Shown: piece by piece, positions 10,116 to 22,471 of the stretch | Numbering within the stretch: the first letter of the stretch is position 1 | Layout of the letters: each line of letters begins with the position of its first letter | Source of the DNA: Lonicera japonica | Taxonomy: Eukaryota > Streptophyta > Magnoliopsida > Dipsacales > Caprifoliaceae | Assembly (NCBI GenBank): GCA_021464415.1 | Contig: CM038467.1 | Coordinates: 51,689,309-51,753,308 of the forward strand | DNA length: 64,000 bases | Direction of reading: 5' to 3' | Notes under the pieces: generated by a model | Seen by the model: only the letters and a program-made list of their open reading frames with translations | Databases searched by the model: none | Told to the model about the DNA's origin: nothing | Position numbers and translations under genes: made by a program

Positions 10116-12689
10116 CCAACTATCCGATCTCTCCTCTAACCATCCATAAGATAAAATCCCAAGGAATTTCCATAACTCGAGGAGATCGTTAACCCAAAGT
10201 CAACTTGTATCAAACTCTAGCTTCCTAAGGCTCGACATGCTACAGATTATCCTCTCTCAACAGTAAGTCCACATTATACTATGCTATCCGTCGCCTACAC
10301 CATAAGTCGTAACTACAGGCCTAGTATTCATTGTTACCTCTTTAATTATAATTCATTATAGAACCTATACTTGGCCAGCTGATAGGCTTCGTCCCAAGAT
10401 CTCTAATCTAAACCATTATATACGGTGTACTCTCATTGGGCCATCTCATTATCTCTGATTTCCCTATTAATTATGAGTATATTATATGCATTATGATCTG
10501 GCTCGTTACTCCGTAATCCGTACGCATCCGTATACCCCTACATCATTTCTAAGTTCAATAATTATTATCTCTTTTCACTTTATATATTAATACATTATGA
10601 AAGGCTCGACAGTTCTCTACGTGTATCATGTTCTGTTTAGATGTGTCCGCATAAGTCTTTACATCACTTATATCATAGCCGAGGCAACATATACAAATCA
10701 ATACGAGACATGATATGATGCAATAATAATCATAGCACAATCACAATCTCACAACAACTCTCGTATCACGTCTCTAATACAATGCCTTAATTTCACCCCG
10801 CGATCAGTCCAGGCCCAGAACAACGGATCTCAAAAGGTCCAAGGTTCTTATTTCATGTCTCCTCCGAGTGGGGAGTGGCTCAGGGACTTGTTTTCTAAGT
10901 AATCCATTCGGAGATAAGCATGCGGGATATTTTCCTCGGAATAAACTCTGAATAGTTAACGAAGAGAACACCTCATACAAGCCATCTACACACTCTAGAA
11001 GGAACTACACCAGGCGATACCCTAGCAGGGTAATGACCATTAGTAGCCCACTACTTCCCGGGAAACTCACCATTTGGAAAGTAGTGGCACACGAGACCTG
11101 CTCCGCTGCCAGGGAAACTCATCCAACCGAGAACACATAGTCCTGTCAGAAGGCAAGATACTTAGAGTGTGCTCTCCTTTGTGGCCACACACAACCACTG
11201 GCAGAGTCACCGACTTCATTTTCCCTGTGCACGGTTTAGGGCCTTTTCACCCATGGGCGGCAATAGGCGGCCCTCCTTCGAGTCACGGGGAGCTACCCGG
11301 TGTTCGGTAAATCATCATATCCAGCCCATACGTGTGATCGCATCAACAGGAATATATCGATTCCGCATTAAAAAACGTATATAATCATCAAATCGTCCAT
11401 CACACCTATGGCCAACAACATATATATACAATCACACAATCATCGTCATCATCATTATAATCCATCGTTCATTCATCATTCGTCACATCATCATTATTAT
11501 CGATCCAATTTTCTGGGACTTTATCATATAACCACTAATTCTCATTATTTGGCCGATTGATTAATTATCAATATATTACATCTCATTATATGCCATATGC
11601 ATCAAACTATGGCCATAAGCGTTCATTGTTAATTCTCTAGCTAATCATTAAGCCAAGTATCGATCAGTGTGCCCCTCGCTCAACTGTCATATTAATACAA
11701 ATCACCTAGTTGTTCATGTTCTTAACTAAGGCAATCCATGCCCTAATAAGTGTGTTCTATACGTTCTTAAAGAGTATCGAGGTCATATCCTCATTGCTAA
11801 TGCCTAGCACGTTCCACACAAGTCATTAAACACGTATGTTATGGTATATCGCTCTGCCGTAATAGGTTCTTGGTTCAACAATCATGGATAAAGTTCAACA
11901 CTCTCAACTATATACGTATACATGCATATCTAATCCATATAATCCATAATCAACCATGATTCAAGCATAAACCCCTCTCTCTCTCAATGGACGAAGAAGG
12001 TGAGAAATATGATGAATAGCGAAGGAGGAAGCGATTTGAGGCTCCAACCTTGTAAGAGGATATAGAAGTGACAAGAATCTCCCTCTCTCTCTCTCTAGAA
12101 CTCTTTAAAGAGTGGTGGATGTGTGTGGCTTGAAAATAAGGAGTGATGGGTGATAAATGGGTCAAAATCGGGTTAAAAACGCTCAAAACCGACATTCATG
12201 TGAACCATGATCGATCATGGGTCCCCCATGATCGATCATGAACCCTTCTGGAATTCCTCTAGAGGACCATGATCGATCATGGAAGTCACTCCATCAGCAA
12301 ATGTCTTTCTGAGACCAAAACGGACCTCGAAATGGTTGAATCTCGACTCATCCCAAACACGAAAGTTGTAGAGGGAAAAGAAATGAATACGTGGCCGCAA
12401 ATGGAGAATTATTTGGACATCGGATGAATAATTTATGGCCTCTCAAAGTTGTCCATAAATCGACGAATCGCGAAAAGTCAAAATACACGATTATCGCCTC
12501 GGTTTCAACCCGAACCACCCGAATAACGTAATGATCACTCCCTCAAACTTAATATACCTAACATGACATACTAAAACTATCGGGTCAAGTACGAAGGGCT
12601 CGGAACCCAATGCTCGCTCTCTGATAGAGATTAAATCATACCGGGCTTAAGAGAAGGTCAATGCGAAAAAAGGATCACGGGGCATTACA
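10116..12689 (-). mobile_element. Truncated member of the same long LTR family (minus orientation)
   Basis: Read on the minus strand, it starts at 12689 with TGTAATGCCCCG, like the TGTAACACCCCG start at 13808. Both then have a leader-like block 'tctagagagaga...gattcttg' (12070-12105 here, 14490-14527 in the other). Further in, both have a region with 'accgtgcac' and 'gggtgaaa(a)ggcc'. There is no pol or gag. Its 3' end is missing where it meets the plus-oriented fragment at 10115. Confidence 0.6.
12205..12282. repeat. Three copies of a 16-bp palindrome
   Basis: CCATGATCGATCATGG lies at 12205-12220 and 12267-12282, and a one-base variant at 12226-12241. The outer two are perfect palindromes. 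They lie in the LTR, about 100 bp upstream of the leader-like block in its own (minus) orientation, where U3 promoter elements would be expected. Confidence 0.9.
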
Positions 12690-13802
12690 CTATTGATGTC
12701 CAAATTTGTATGTGTATGTTGTTTGTATATATATAATATCTTGAAACCTAATTGTGTAATAACTCTAGTTTCCTTGCCTTAGAAAAATTTAATTGAATAT
12801 TAAAAAAAAAAAATAGAGAAGGGAAGAAAGCATTTAAAAATTAATTATAAATATGTCTCCCATATTGATGGTTACGGCATTTGCATTGTTTATATATATA
12901 TATGTGGAACTATCTTTTATAACAATAAAGTAATTTATTAAAGAAAAGAGAAGATGATTTCAAACTAAATAAATTTGGATGAACCAATAAGAATAATTAG
13001 ATATTTTTATAAAACTTTTATTAAAATTGATTTTATTTAAAGCGTGAATAAACTTAATAAAACTCTAAAACATGGATAAATTGATAAAAACAAAATCACC
13101 CGTCATAATGTCAAATTATTCTTAATCAAAATTTCTAAATTAATAATGGAATCTAATGTGCTTTTAGACCGACAACATGGCATGAAAGTTGCATCGATCG
13201 AGTGGGTAGTCATTAAATTCAAAAATAAATAATGAAAACAAAGAGAAAAAAAGTGAAAGTAGTGCAAACTGGGGCATCTACTTTATGCCTTTTTCAGAAA
13301 GAGGTAATGAATCCTAAAGTTCAGGTCAAAAGAAAGATAAAGTCCACAAATAAGGAAAGTTGCAACGAGCAATAAGAACATCTCAGATCGAGAGGATATG
13401 TTAATTGATGGTATTAATACAAAGAAACTAAGATAGAGGTATTGAAGGAAGCTCCAATAATAGAAAATTAGTATCATTTAAGGAACTCTTGCCATAATGA
13501 ATACTAAGGTAACCAAATCCACCCCTATAGTATTGATTAGTTAATTCATTTATACAAAATTCAAATTCAATTATCTTCCCTTTTTTTCAAATTCAGCTAT
13601 ACTCTTCTATTATTCTCGACATAAACTCCAAAATTCTCTAAAATTTCAATAAAGGGAAACTTTAATCTTGATAGTCTTACGTAGAACAGTCAGAACCACT
13701 TCTTTAAAGAGTATAATTCATACTCTCTTAAAGCCCAAATACGAAAGTACGAATTTTTTTCATTAAAAGAAAAAAAAAGTATAACATAGCACAATATATA
13801 TA
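12690..13802. other. AT-rich non-coding DNA between two LTR insertions
   Basis: No gene or recognised repeat. A short TA run lies near 12893-12903. Confidence 0.5.
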
Positions 13803-14436
13803 TGGGTTGTAACACCCCGTTCCTAAATCGCAAGCCTAGCGTGTTCAAAAATCTCGAGTAAGGCGATTTCGAGCTCCGAATAGTGAAATACTATTCTGAA
13901 AGGAGCGACAAGGTTCGGAGACTTTCAATAAGTCATATTAGTGTATTTAAGCTTGCTAGAATGTCCGTAAGTCATTTCGGGTGATTTGAGTTGAAATCGG
14001 GATGTAAATTTCAAGCTTTTAATTTACTTGACATTATAATTTTTTGTTAACTTGGAGGAAGCGTAACTCGTTCGTTCCTTTTCAGATTGAGTTTTCGATC
14101 ACGACGTACCCTATATTTTTAGACAATCTATAACTTTTGTGTTTTGGTAAGGCAAATTCGGACTTCTACTAGGTCAAAACTGAGCGCGAAAAAGGTCAAT
14201 TGCTATTAGTTGTTCATTCGATAACACTAACATGCTGACTTCGTCGAATTTATGGGAATTATCTGTCTAGAATTTGGGGACGCTTTATTCTAAGAAATTG
14301 TAGAGCTCCAGATAAGTTTTCCGTGGAGATAAAGATCACCTCAATTGGACTTCCAAGCGAGAAGTTATGGTCGTCCAAAGATCAGTGCTAAAACTCCCAC
14401 ATGAGGGAACAGTACCCGCGGGATTTAAAGCAACAG

Positions 14437-14527
14437 TTTATATATACACGTTCAGGCTTCTTCTTCCTCATTTTCAACACAGCCATTGGAAAGCTTCTAG
14501 AGAGAGATAGAGAAGAGATTCTTGAGT
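14437..14527 (+). promoter_or_regulatory. Putative LTR core promoter and leader start
   Basis: A TATA-like 'tttatatataca' at 14437-14448 is followed by a C/T-rich stretch and the 'tctagagagaga...gattcttg' block. The minus-strand relative near 12070-12105 conserves that block. Confidence 0.4.
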
Positions 14528-15538
14528 TCTCTTGTGGAATTCTCATTTCCCATCCAAAGATTAAGCTCAAAAGGCATCCAAACCATCTTCTAAACAACTA
14601 TTCATCATCTTCTCCACCTACACACCTCCATGGCTACGTAAGCTCAAGCTAGGGCTTTCCGATTCGGAGTCTACACATCTTCAACTTCGAATTATGGCTT
14701 TTCTACGGTGGGAACCTACTCCTAAAACTCTTATTCTAACTTATTATTGTTCGATTTCAATTGTATACCGAGTTCTATAACAATTATAGGTTGTGTATAT
14801 ATCTATATATGTGGGTTTTGGGATTTATGATGAGATGGGGCTTTATTGTTGAAATTAGTGATGCATATGGATATATTATCGCTTATAAATCATGTATTAT
14901 CAATTGTTATCATGCTAAGAGCTTGTTACTTGCATTTATATACCATACCCACTTTGTAGCCAAAGGTGTGAACTAGGCTTGTGAGGGATTTCAGAATTTA
15001 CACTTGGATTAAAGTTGGTTATGGGTTACAAGAGCTAGATAGACATAAATACGCCCTTAGTTGCATGCGTAGAGCATTTTTCTCGTAAATGCACCAAAAA
15101 ACCCTTGAGCAGAGTGGTACGTAATAACCGTTGGGCCTATTGTCTTGAATAGACTATGGTTTCGTATTAGTATGTATAATGAGAAGTTATTACCCCAATA
15201 ACATTGTTTATCAATGATTTACATGATTAACATGTATATGTTTAGTTTTCTAACGAACCCACTTGGAGGCGAAGCCCGTAAACTAGGAAATTTGGGAAAT
15301 TAGAGGTTTTGAAGGTTTCCACTATAATAAATGGTCGATTATAGGTTATACAACCTCGATATACACATGTATGCCATGAAATACTTGGATAGAACATTAT
15401 CTTCAAAGTATTACATTAAATCCTATCAAAGTGAGCATAAATGCAATAACATTAGATTTAGTAGCCTACGTGACCACATCTTGAGTTAAGTGATCAAAAT
15501 TACTAAGTACAACGTAGGGATATTATAAATGCATGTAT

Positions 15539-16990
15539 TGATGGAGACATAAATACAGGATCGTTTGATATTGTGTATAGATTGAACAAAAAACTTTTGC
15601 TAAAATCCAATAAGAATAAAGGGATTTCACCTTTGTGGATCATGTAGAGGATCCATATGAGGAGACTAGGGTTTGAAAGCATTAGATTGCGGTTTGGTCA
15701 GATTTTTAATTCTCGCGGGCTGCGAAAATCGATTGTTTTCGCCACCGAAACGACTTCTAATCGTCCTGATTTTTCGCAAAATATAAGTAACTTTGCGTTT
15801 CGAACGACATATCCAAAAATTGCACGATCCAACGGTGAGATCAAAAGTTACGATTGATTTATGACTGTTGTGCCGAAAACCTAAAGACCTTTCGCCATCA
15901 AATCTTGCACCAAGTGTGGGCTACGGTATCACCAAGATTTTCTCCTATCTCAATAGAACAAAACCTAACTCATGAGAATTATTGTTATGATGAGAAGAGA
16001 CAAGGCTAGCATATATATAAGGCTATGATAGGGACCTTAAGAAGAAATAAGTGTTTGGGCTTCTTATGGAAAGTTGGAATCCTAATTCCTCTATGAATTA
16101 GTTCCTTCCATAAACTATAATTCACACCACTAAAGAATTATAATTGCACTCCCGTCCTTATCTCAAAATTATATTTCGAGCTCCTTATTATTAAATACTT
16201 ATTATTCTCCCCACGTTAAGATTACAGATAACTGTCATTTAAATTAAATTACTGACAATTATATTTAAATGACTTCTTAATCCTTGAGCCTACCACTTAA
16301 CTTATTTGACATGTCGGATTAACATAATCTACCTGCAGGGTTTGACATGATCAAAACTTATAAGCTTTTTAAGGGGCTATCATCAATCCCTATACCGGGA
16401 CGTGGATTCTGTCAATAATTAATATTCATCATACATATAGTGTCGTCGTCCAATTCACGAAGATTATTGATCCATAAATGAATCTCACTCTTAATGAGTC
16501 AAAACAACTAACACTACATATATATGTCTATTAATTAATTCAAGATTAAGAGCATAAGTAATCATATTAACCATGGATTTTAAATTGTTTTATATAGTTA
16601 GTATAAAAACAATTAACCCAAACTGGTCCTATTCAATACACACAAAGTGTACTAGCACAACGAGTTAAAACTATACCATTTCTTGTAGTTAAGATAAACT
16701 ACTAAAACTTGTGCTACAATCCTACCGATGGATGTCCAATTCCATCTAAGACTGTGAACCATTAAACTTATATTACGCAAGAACCGATGATATGATCTTC
16801 TGTGTGTAAGCTATACTCTACACACCAAGTCATCTACTATATGGAATAAAAGATACACACATGCACAATATTTAAATAAACAATATAATGCAACCATTGC
16901 CCATAAAGAATCTCATTAAAATAGCAAAACCGAGTTTATAATATATCCAAACCAAATTTTTTTTATGGCTTTTAGTATATCACTCTAACA
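15539..16990 (-). repeat. Copia 3' LTR
   Basis: 1,452 bp. On the plus strand it runs TGATGGAGACA... to ...CTCTAACA, so TG...CA on the minus strand. It is colinear with 22472-23942. Differences cluster in the first 300 bases, and the rest is close to identical. Confidence 0.9.
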
Positions 16991-17008
16991 ATCTCCCACT
17001 TAGACTCA
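16991..17008 (-). other. Copia polypurine tract
   Basis: On the minus strand 'gtctaagtgggagat' sits directly before the LTR start TGTTAGAG. This is the usual place for plus-strand DNA priming in copia elements. Confidence 0.8.
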
Positions 17009-17139
17009 AAGCCATGTAGCTATGCATCTTACTCCCATTTCCTCAACGTGAACACTTTATGTGTTTTCCCTTCTTGTGAATCCTCGGCTCTTTAGAGTTC
17101 GCAACCATTTCACTGTTATCAAAATAAAGTGAAATAGTT

Positions 17140-18487
17140 GATTACACTGAAGGTGCCACATCTGGATTCATATGGAAGTTCCTGAGCCAAACCACTGCCT
17201 TAGCTGCTTCTAAAGCAGCCACATATTCAGCTTTCATGGTGGAGTCAGTAATGCATGACTGTTTTACACTTCTCCAACCAATGACTCCACCTCTTAGAGT
17301 AAACACATAACCTAAATTAAGTTGACTTTCTGAAATCCTAACATTTGACTAAAAATTCTGGTCTGTGTGTCCTACAGGTACGACTGTTTGCTTGGTAAAC
17401 CAACATAAAATCTCGAGTCCTTTTAAGGTACTTAAGTATATGTTTTACCGCAGTTCAGTATTCTTTCCCTGGATTAGACTGATATTTGCTAACCATATCA
17501 ACGGTAAAGCAAATGTCTGGTCTAGTACACAATATAACATACATAAGGCTTCTTACTGCCGAAGGATAAGGAACTGCCCTCATTATCTCTATCTCATCAT
17601 GTGTCTTATGACACTGTTCTTAGATAGAGTGATTCCATTCTTAAAAGGGAGAAACCCTTTCTTGGAATCCTGTATACTAGATCTGGCAAGAATTTTATCG
17701 ATATAAGTACCTTGCGATAAGCCCCACATCCTATTTTTCCGATCTCGCATAAGCTTAATACCAAGGATGTGATTGACTTTTTCCAAGTCCTTCATATCGA
17801 GCTAACTTGATAACCATAGCCTCACTGAAGATAATATTCACATATTGCTTCCAATAAGTAAGATATTATCCACATACAATACCTGGAATACCACTGCGCT
17901 TCCGTTGCGCCTTTTGTACTCACAAGACTCATCTGAACATTAATCAAAACCAAAAGATTTGATTGCATGGTCAAAACAGATATTCCAAGATCTAGGCACT
18001 TGCTTAAGCCCATAAATGGGCTTCTTAAGCTTGCACAACATGTGCTCTTGGCCCTTTGCTATGAATCCTTCTGTTTGCATCATATAGATGCTTTTATCAA
18101 GACTTCCATTAAGGAAACCTGTCTTGACATCCACTTGCCAAATCTCGTAATCAAGATGAGCCGCAATGGATAAGAGAATTTGAATAGACTTTGGAATGGC
18201 TACCGGCAAAAAGGTTTCGTCATAATCGATCCCCTTCTTTCTGAGTGAACCCTTTTAGCAACAAGCCTTGATTTAAGCCGGTCTAATCCTCTCTATCTCT
18301 TATATACCCACTTGCATCCAATAGGTTTTTTCCCTTCGGGTGGTTTTACAAGATCCCAGACTTTGTTAGAGTACATGGACTCTATTTCAGATTTCATAAC
18401 CCTTTGCCATTTTTCTGTATCTTTATCTTGAAGTATTTCATTGTAGTTAAAAAGGGTTCGTTTCTTGTTCATTAGGAACCTTGTCAT
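17140..18487 (-). pseudogene. Copia reverse transcriptase and RNase H remnant
   Basis: Minus-strand frames carry the RT opening (NEILQDKDTEKWQRVM, WVYKR), the core (QVDVKTGFLNG, KLKKPIYGLKQ) and the part after the active site (MKDLEKVNHILGIKLMRD). RNase H follows, with DSTMKAEYVAA near 17220. The active-site box at 17865-17876 reads YVDN instead of YVDD. The frame changes several times, at about 18240, 17935 and 17800, so no functional enzyme can be made. Confidence 0.85.
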
Positions 18488-18768
18488 AAGACTCTCCTAA
18501 GAACATAAAACGACCATGTTGACGAACAACCCTCCTACTACGACGAGGCACTACTTGTGTTTGTGTACATTGTGCAAATATTGAACTTACTAACTCATTA
18601 TCCACACGTTGTGCTAGTTCAAGAACCTACGTATTTGTGATTTGTTCAAGATTTGCACAAGTATTGGCAATCCTCCCACTACAACGAGGTAATGGAATGT
18701 CGATATTCATTTACTGTGGTATTTCCTCTTGTACTAAAGGTATAGACGAATTGTGCCCTATTTTTCTC

Positions 18769-19560
18769 TCATCTCATTTCCACTACAACAACACTACTCC
18801 TGGGCTTATGGTCTATGATATAATCCTCTTCTAAGAATCTGGTATTGATAATAATAACATTATATTCTTGAGGATTCTTAAATAAACCACGCTTAGTTCC
18901 TTTTGGATATGCAACAAAGAAACACATTTTCGTTCTTGATTCCAACTTATCCGCATTACCTTTCAGCACATATGCTGGACTACCCCATACCCAAATATGC
19001 CGCAAACTAGGCTTACGCCCAGTCCGCAATTCTATGGGTGTAGTAGGTACTGACTTTGATGGTACCAAGTTCAGAATATATGCAGCTATTTCTGAAGCAT
19101 ATCCCCAAAAAGAATCAGGTAGGTCTGAATAACTCATTATAGATCTTACCATTTCTATAAGAGTCTTATTCCTTCTTTCTACTACACCATCATGCTGTGG
19201 CATCCCCGGTGCAGACAACTGGGATGTAATCTCATTCTCTAATAAGTATTCTTTGAACTCTCCTAAGAGGTATTCACCACTATGATCTGATCGTAGTGAT
19301 TTAATACATTTTCCTAGACGCTTCTCCGTTTCTGCCTTGAATTCTTTGAATTTTTCAAAGACTTCAGACTTACGTTACATTAAGTAAATGTATCTATACT
19401 TTAAATAATCATCTAAAAATGTGATGAAATACTCAAAGCCTCCTCTAGTCTGGACATTCATGTGACCATACAAATCAGAGTAAACAAGTTTTAACTATTC
19501 TTTAGCGCTATAACCTTTTGCCGAGAATGATCTCTTAGTCATTTTACCTTCTAAACAAGA
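18769..19560 (-). pseudogene. Copia integrase remnant
   Basis: The best-preserved part (18769-19218) encodes the second half of the core and the C-terminal part. It includes SAPGMPQHDGVVERRNKTL, with the catalytic-Glu region, and LRHIWVWGSPAYV. Upstream (19370-19560) the frame with ITFLDDYLKY and LVYSDLYGHM is recognisable but interrupted by stops. Confidence 0.8.
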
Positions 19561-19800
19561 TTCAAATTGGAAGTGCCTCCACTTCCAATGAACCTAATGG
19601 TCCATTTTTGACCAATTTTTGAATTCTTTTTAGATTAATATGACCAAGGTGTAAGTGCCAAAAATATATTTGGTTCATTTTGAAGGTTCCTTTCTCTTAA
19701 TTGGTAAACTATTAATTATATTCAATTCACTCAGTTATAGTGCTGACAAGTCAGGATTATTAATGAAAAGATAAATCACTAATGTACCAGAACAAACAAA

Positions 19801-20898
19801 CTATTTATTTTTTCTAATGATAACTGATTTATCATTAAAATAAACAAAATATTTGTCCTCAACCAATCTAGAAATATAAATCAAATTCCTTATAATGGAA
19901 GATACATATAGACATTCCTTAATCATTAATAACCTATTCTGACTAGACTGGAGATAAATATCTTCTACTGCAACTGTTGCCACATTCGTAGCTGCCCATA
20001 TATAAATTTTCTCTATTTTTAAGTTGTCTGATTTCCTGGAACCCCTGCAAAGTATTGCAGACATGATTAGTGGATCCCGAATCTACACACCAAGTACTGG
20101 TAGATCGGATCACTAAACAAGATACAACAACAAATAGATGAAATTTACATATGTTGTTATAACAGTTTAGGAAATTAGGACAATCTTTCTTCAAATGCAC
20201 TTTCTACTGACAGTGAAAACACTGGCCTATTGGCTTTTTCATTCCTCCTAGAGGTTCAGTGACTGCTGCACGCACTGCTCCTTGTGGGACTGCAACTTAT
20301 TCATTCTTCTTATTCCTTTCTTGCTTTTGAGTATAGAAGTTGAAGCTTTCTCAGCCACTAGAGTACTAGCCAACTTACCAAGGAGTTCCTCAGTTGCTTG
20401 TAATTTTTTTTAAGAAGTTCCAACAATGAATAAAGCTTATTCATGTTGTAATTCTGTCGGAATCCCTTAAATAAGTCCAGCAGCGACTAGAGAACGATAT
20501 TGACCTGAGTTTCCCCATCGATTTCAGCTCCAAAGATCTCTTAGTTCATTCAGAAGACTGATTATCTTCAAAACAAGATCCTTAACTTGGGTTCCTTCAG
20601 CAACAGTCGTGTTCATGAGGCCTTTCATCAAAACCTGCCTTGTGGCATGATCCTGATCCCCAAAAATATCTTTGAGGTTCAGCATTATGTCGTAGGCGAT
20701 GGCAAAAGACTAATGCTAATGTTGTATCACATTTGACAAAAATGCCAGAATGTAAAACCACGCCATCTCATCAGCCTTTTTCCACCTCTGGCAAGCCTAG
20801 ATTTCCTCATCGGTCGCCCCCTTACCAGGTTCTGCTGGACAAGACTCAGTGAGCACAAACTTGTACTCTTTAACAGTAAGCACAATGTTCAAGTTCAT
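19801..20898 (-). pseudogene. Copia gag and aspartic protease remnant
   Basis: The ATG at 20898 opens a copia-type gag (MNLNIVLTVKEYKFVLTE, then W..W..ADEMAWFYILAFLS). Near 20200 a partial zinc-knuckle region (HLKKDCPNF) follows, then the protease with WCVDSGSTNHVCN, which keeps the DSG active-site triplet. The end, LIYISRLVEDKYFVYFNDKS, lies in another frame. Several frameshifts and stops show decay. Confidence 0.75.
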
Positions 20899-21164
20899 TT
20901 TTTCAGTCAATATAATTAGGTCCAATCAATTTATTTTAGTTGAGAATAATTAAAAGCGGATCGAAAGAGTTTGCCATTTTAAAACTTGAGAATCACATAC
21001 AAATTATGATGGACAATAATAACTTTGAACACATATTTTAAATATGGTACCCTCTACCATTTCAAAAAGCGTTTGCCAATAGCCTAAGACTTTGAATAAC
21101 ATGCCCCATTAATGAGGTTGTCTATTATTCCTTATTTCTTAGACAGATGTAAACCTATTAAATT

Positions 21165-21545
21165 TTACTATCTAGACAATCCTTTATCGTCAAGGAATAC
21201 ATACTATCTAGACAATCTTTTATTGTCAAGTAAAATATACTATCTAGACAATCCTTTTTTGTCAAGTAAAATTTAAATAGCCGACTTTCTTTGGTCTTAC
21301 AAATAATAGTAGAGACTCAGTTGGATAGCATACTATTATTTATATCTATGTGTATAACATCATTTAATTTAGTCCAATGATTCTGTAATTTATTCTCTCC
21401 GATATGGAGGTGAGCACTAAAACCCACACGAAAAATAAATCACATGCATCATTTAAAATTATCAGTCAGTGAAATTTGTACAGTGATTCCGCAATCTATT
21501 ATTTCCGATATGGAGGTGAGCACTATAACACACACGAAGAATAAA
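21165..21545. repeat. Short repeats in the copia leader
   Basis: Between 21165 and 21285 the phrase 'actatctagacaatcctttt' with 'gtcaag' recurs three times. Between about 21380 and 21545 an 80-90-bp block with 'gatatggaggtgagcacta' occurs twice. Both lie between the 5' LTR and gag. Confidence 0.75.
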
Positions 21546-22106
21546 TTACATCATCTACAAACCAATGATGGAGACCGTGGGATTTTTATATTAAAAAATC
21601 CCTCACCCACTTAGTATTTAAAATATTATTTTTCAAGGGTTAAGAAAATTTTATATTAAATTCTAGTCAACTAAAATACAAGGGTATGAAATATAAAAGA
21701 CATGTGCAATAAAATTATCTTGCTACTTTTTTTTTTAAAAAAAAAACCTTATATTTTTCAATTACGCAAAATTTATATTTATATACCCTTTTTTAATTTG
21801 ACAAGAACTAAATATAAAATAAAAGGTGATCTTGGTATGGTCATGTATCCATGTTGTCCAAAATTATAAGAAAACCTAATAATTAAACACATATGACCAA
21901 CACACAACCACACAAAGCATTAAACCATTCAATAATAAGAATAATTAAATCCCTGCTATTATGGTCCAAGCTTCATCATCCCTTGTCCGTTGGAAACCTG
22001 TAAAGACCTATGTCACCACTTTATTGACTATGTCAGGAATCAACATTGGTGAAAACGCCTTCTTCAACGTTCTTCGTTAAAGAAACTGTAATCTTAGATA
22101 CAAAAG

Positions 22107-22210
22107 TCCAATGCCTCCATTTAAGGAGTTCACATATAAACTATTATATATAAACTGTAAATAAAATTACATAGATCATATGCCTCCTTTTAAGGAGTTC
22201 ACAAATCTGA
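22107..22210. repeat. Second short duplication in the copia leader
   Basis: The phrase 'tgcctcc(a/t)tttaaggagtt' with 'cacaa/cacat' after it occurs at about 22110 and 22180. Confidence 0.7.
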
Positions 22211-22456
22211 TCTAAATTTAATTTACAACCATGAATAAAACCCAAATCATCATGCACATTAAAATTAACCACGAATAAAAACATCGTGGGATCCAATCAC
22301 ATAAAACATAATTACATGACCATAATAGTGGGACAAGAACACTACAAAACAAGGGTTAGCGAGTTCTACATTCTATCCAACAACAATATGCATGAATTCA
22401 TTTAATTGGACAACATGGCTAGTTCAATTCATACGCAGCATCAAAGAGAAAACAAT

Positions 22457-22470
22457 CCCTCTCATACCAA
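22457..22470 (-). other. Copia primer binding site
   Basis: On the minus strand TTGGTATGAGAGGG follows the LTR end. It is close to the TGGTATCAGAGC site for initiator tRNA-Met used by most copia elements. Confidence 0.8.
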
Positions 22471-22471
22471 T

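Noticed and set aside
12205..12282. Inverted-repeat transposon ends
   Set aside because: Three copies in direct order inside an LTR, without target duplications; better seen as repeated dyad sites.
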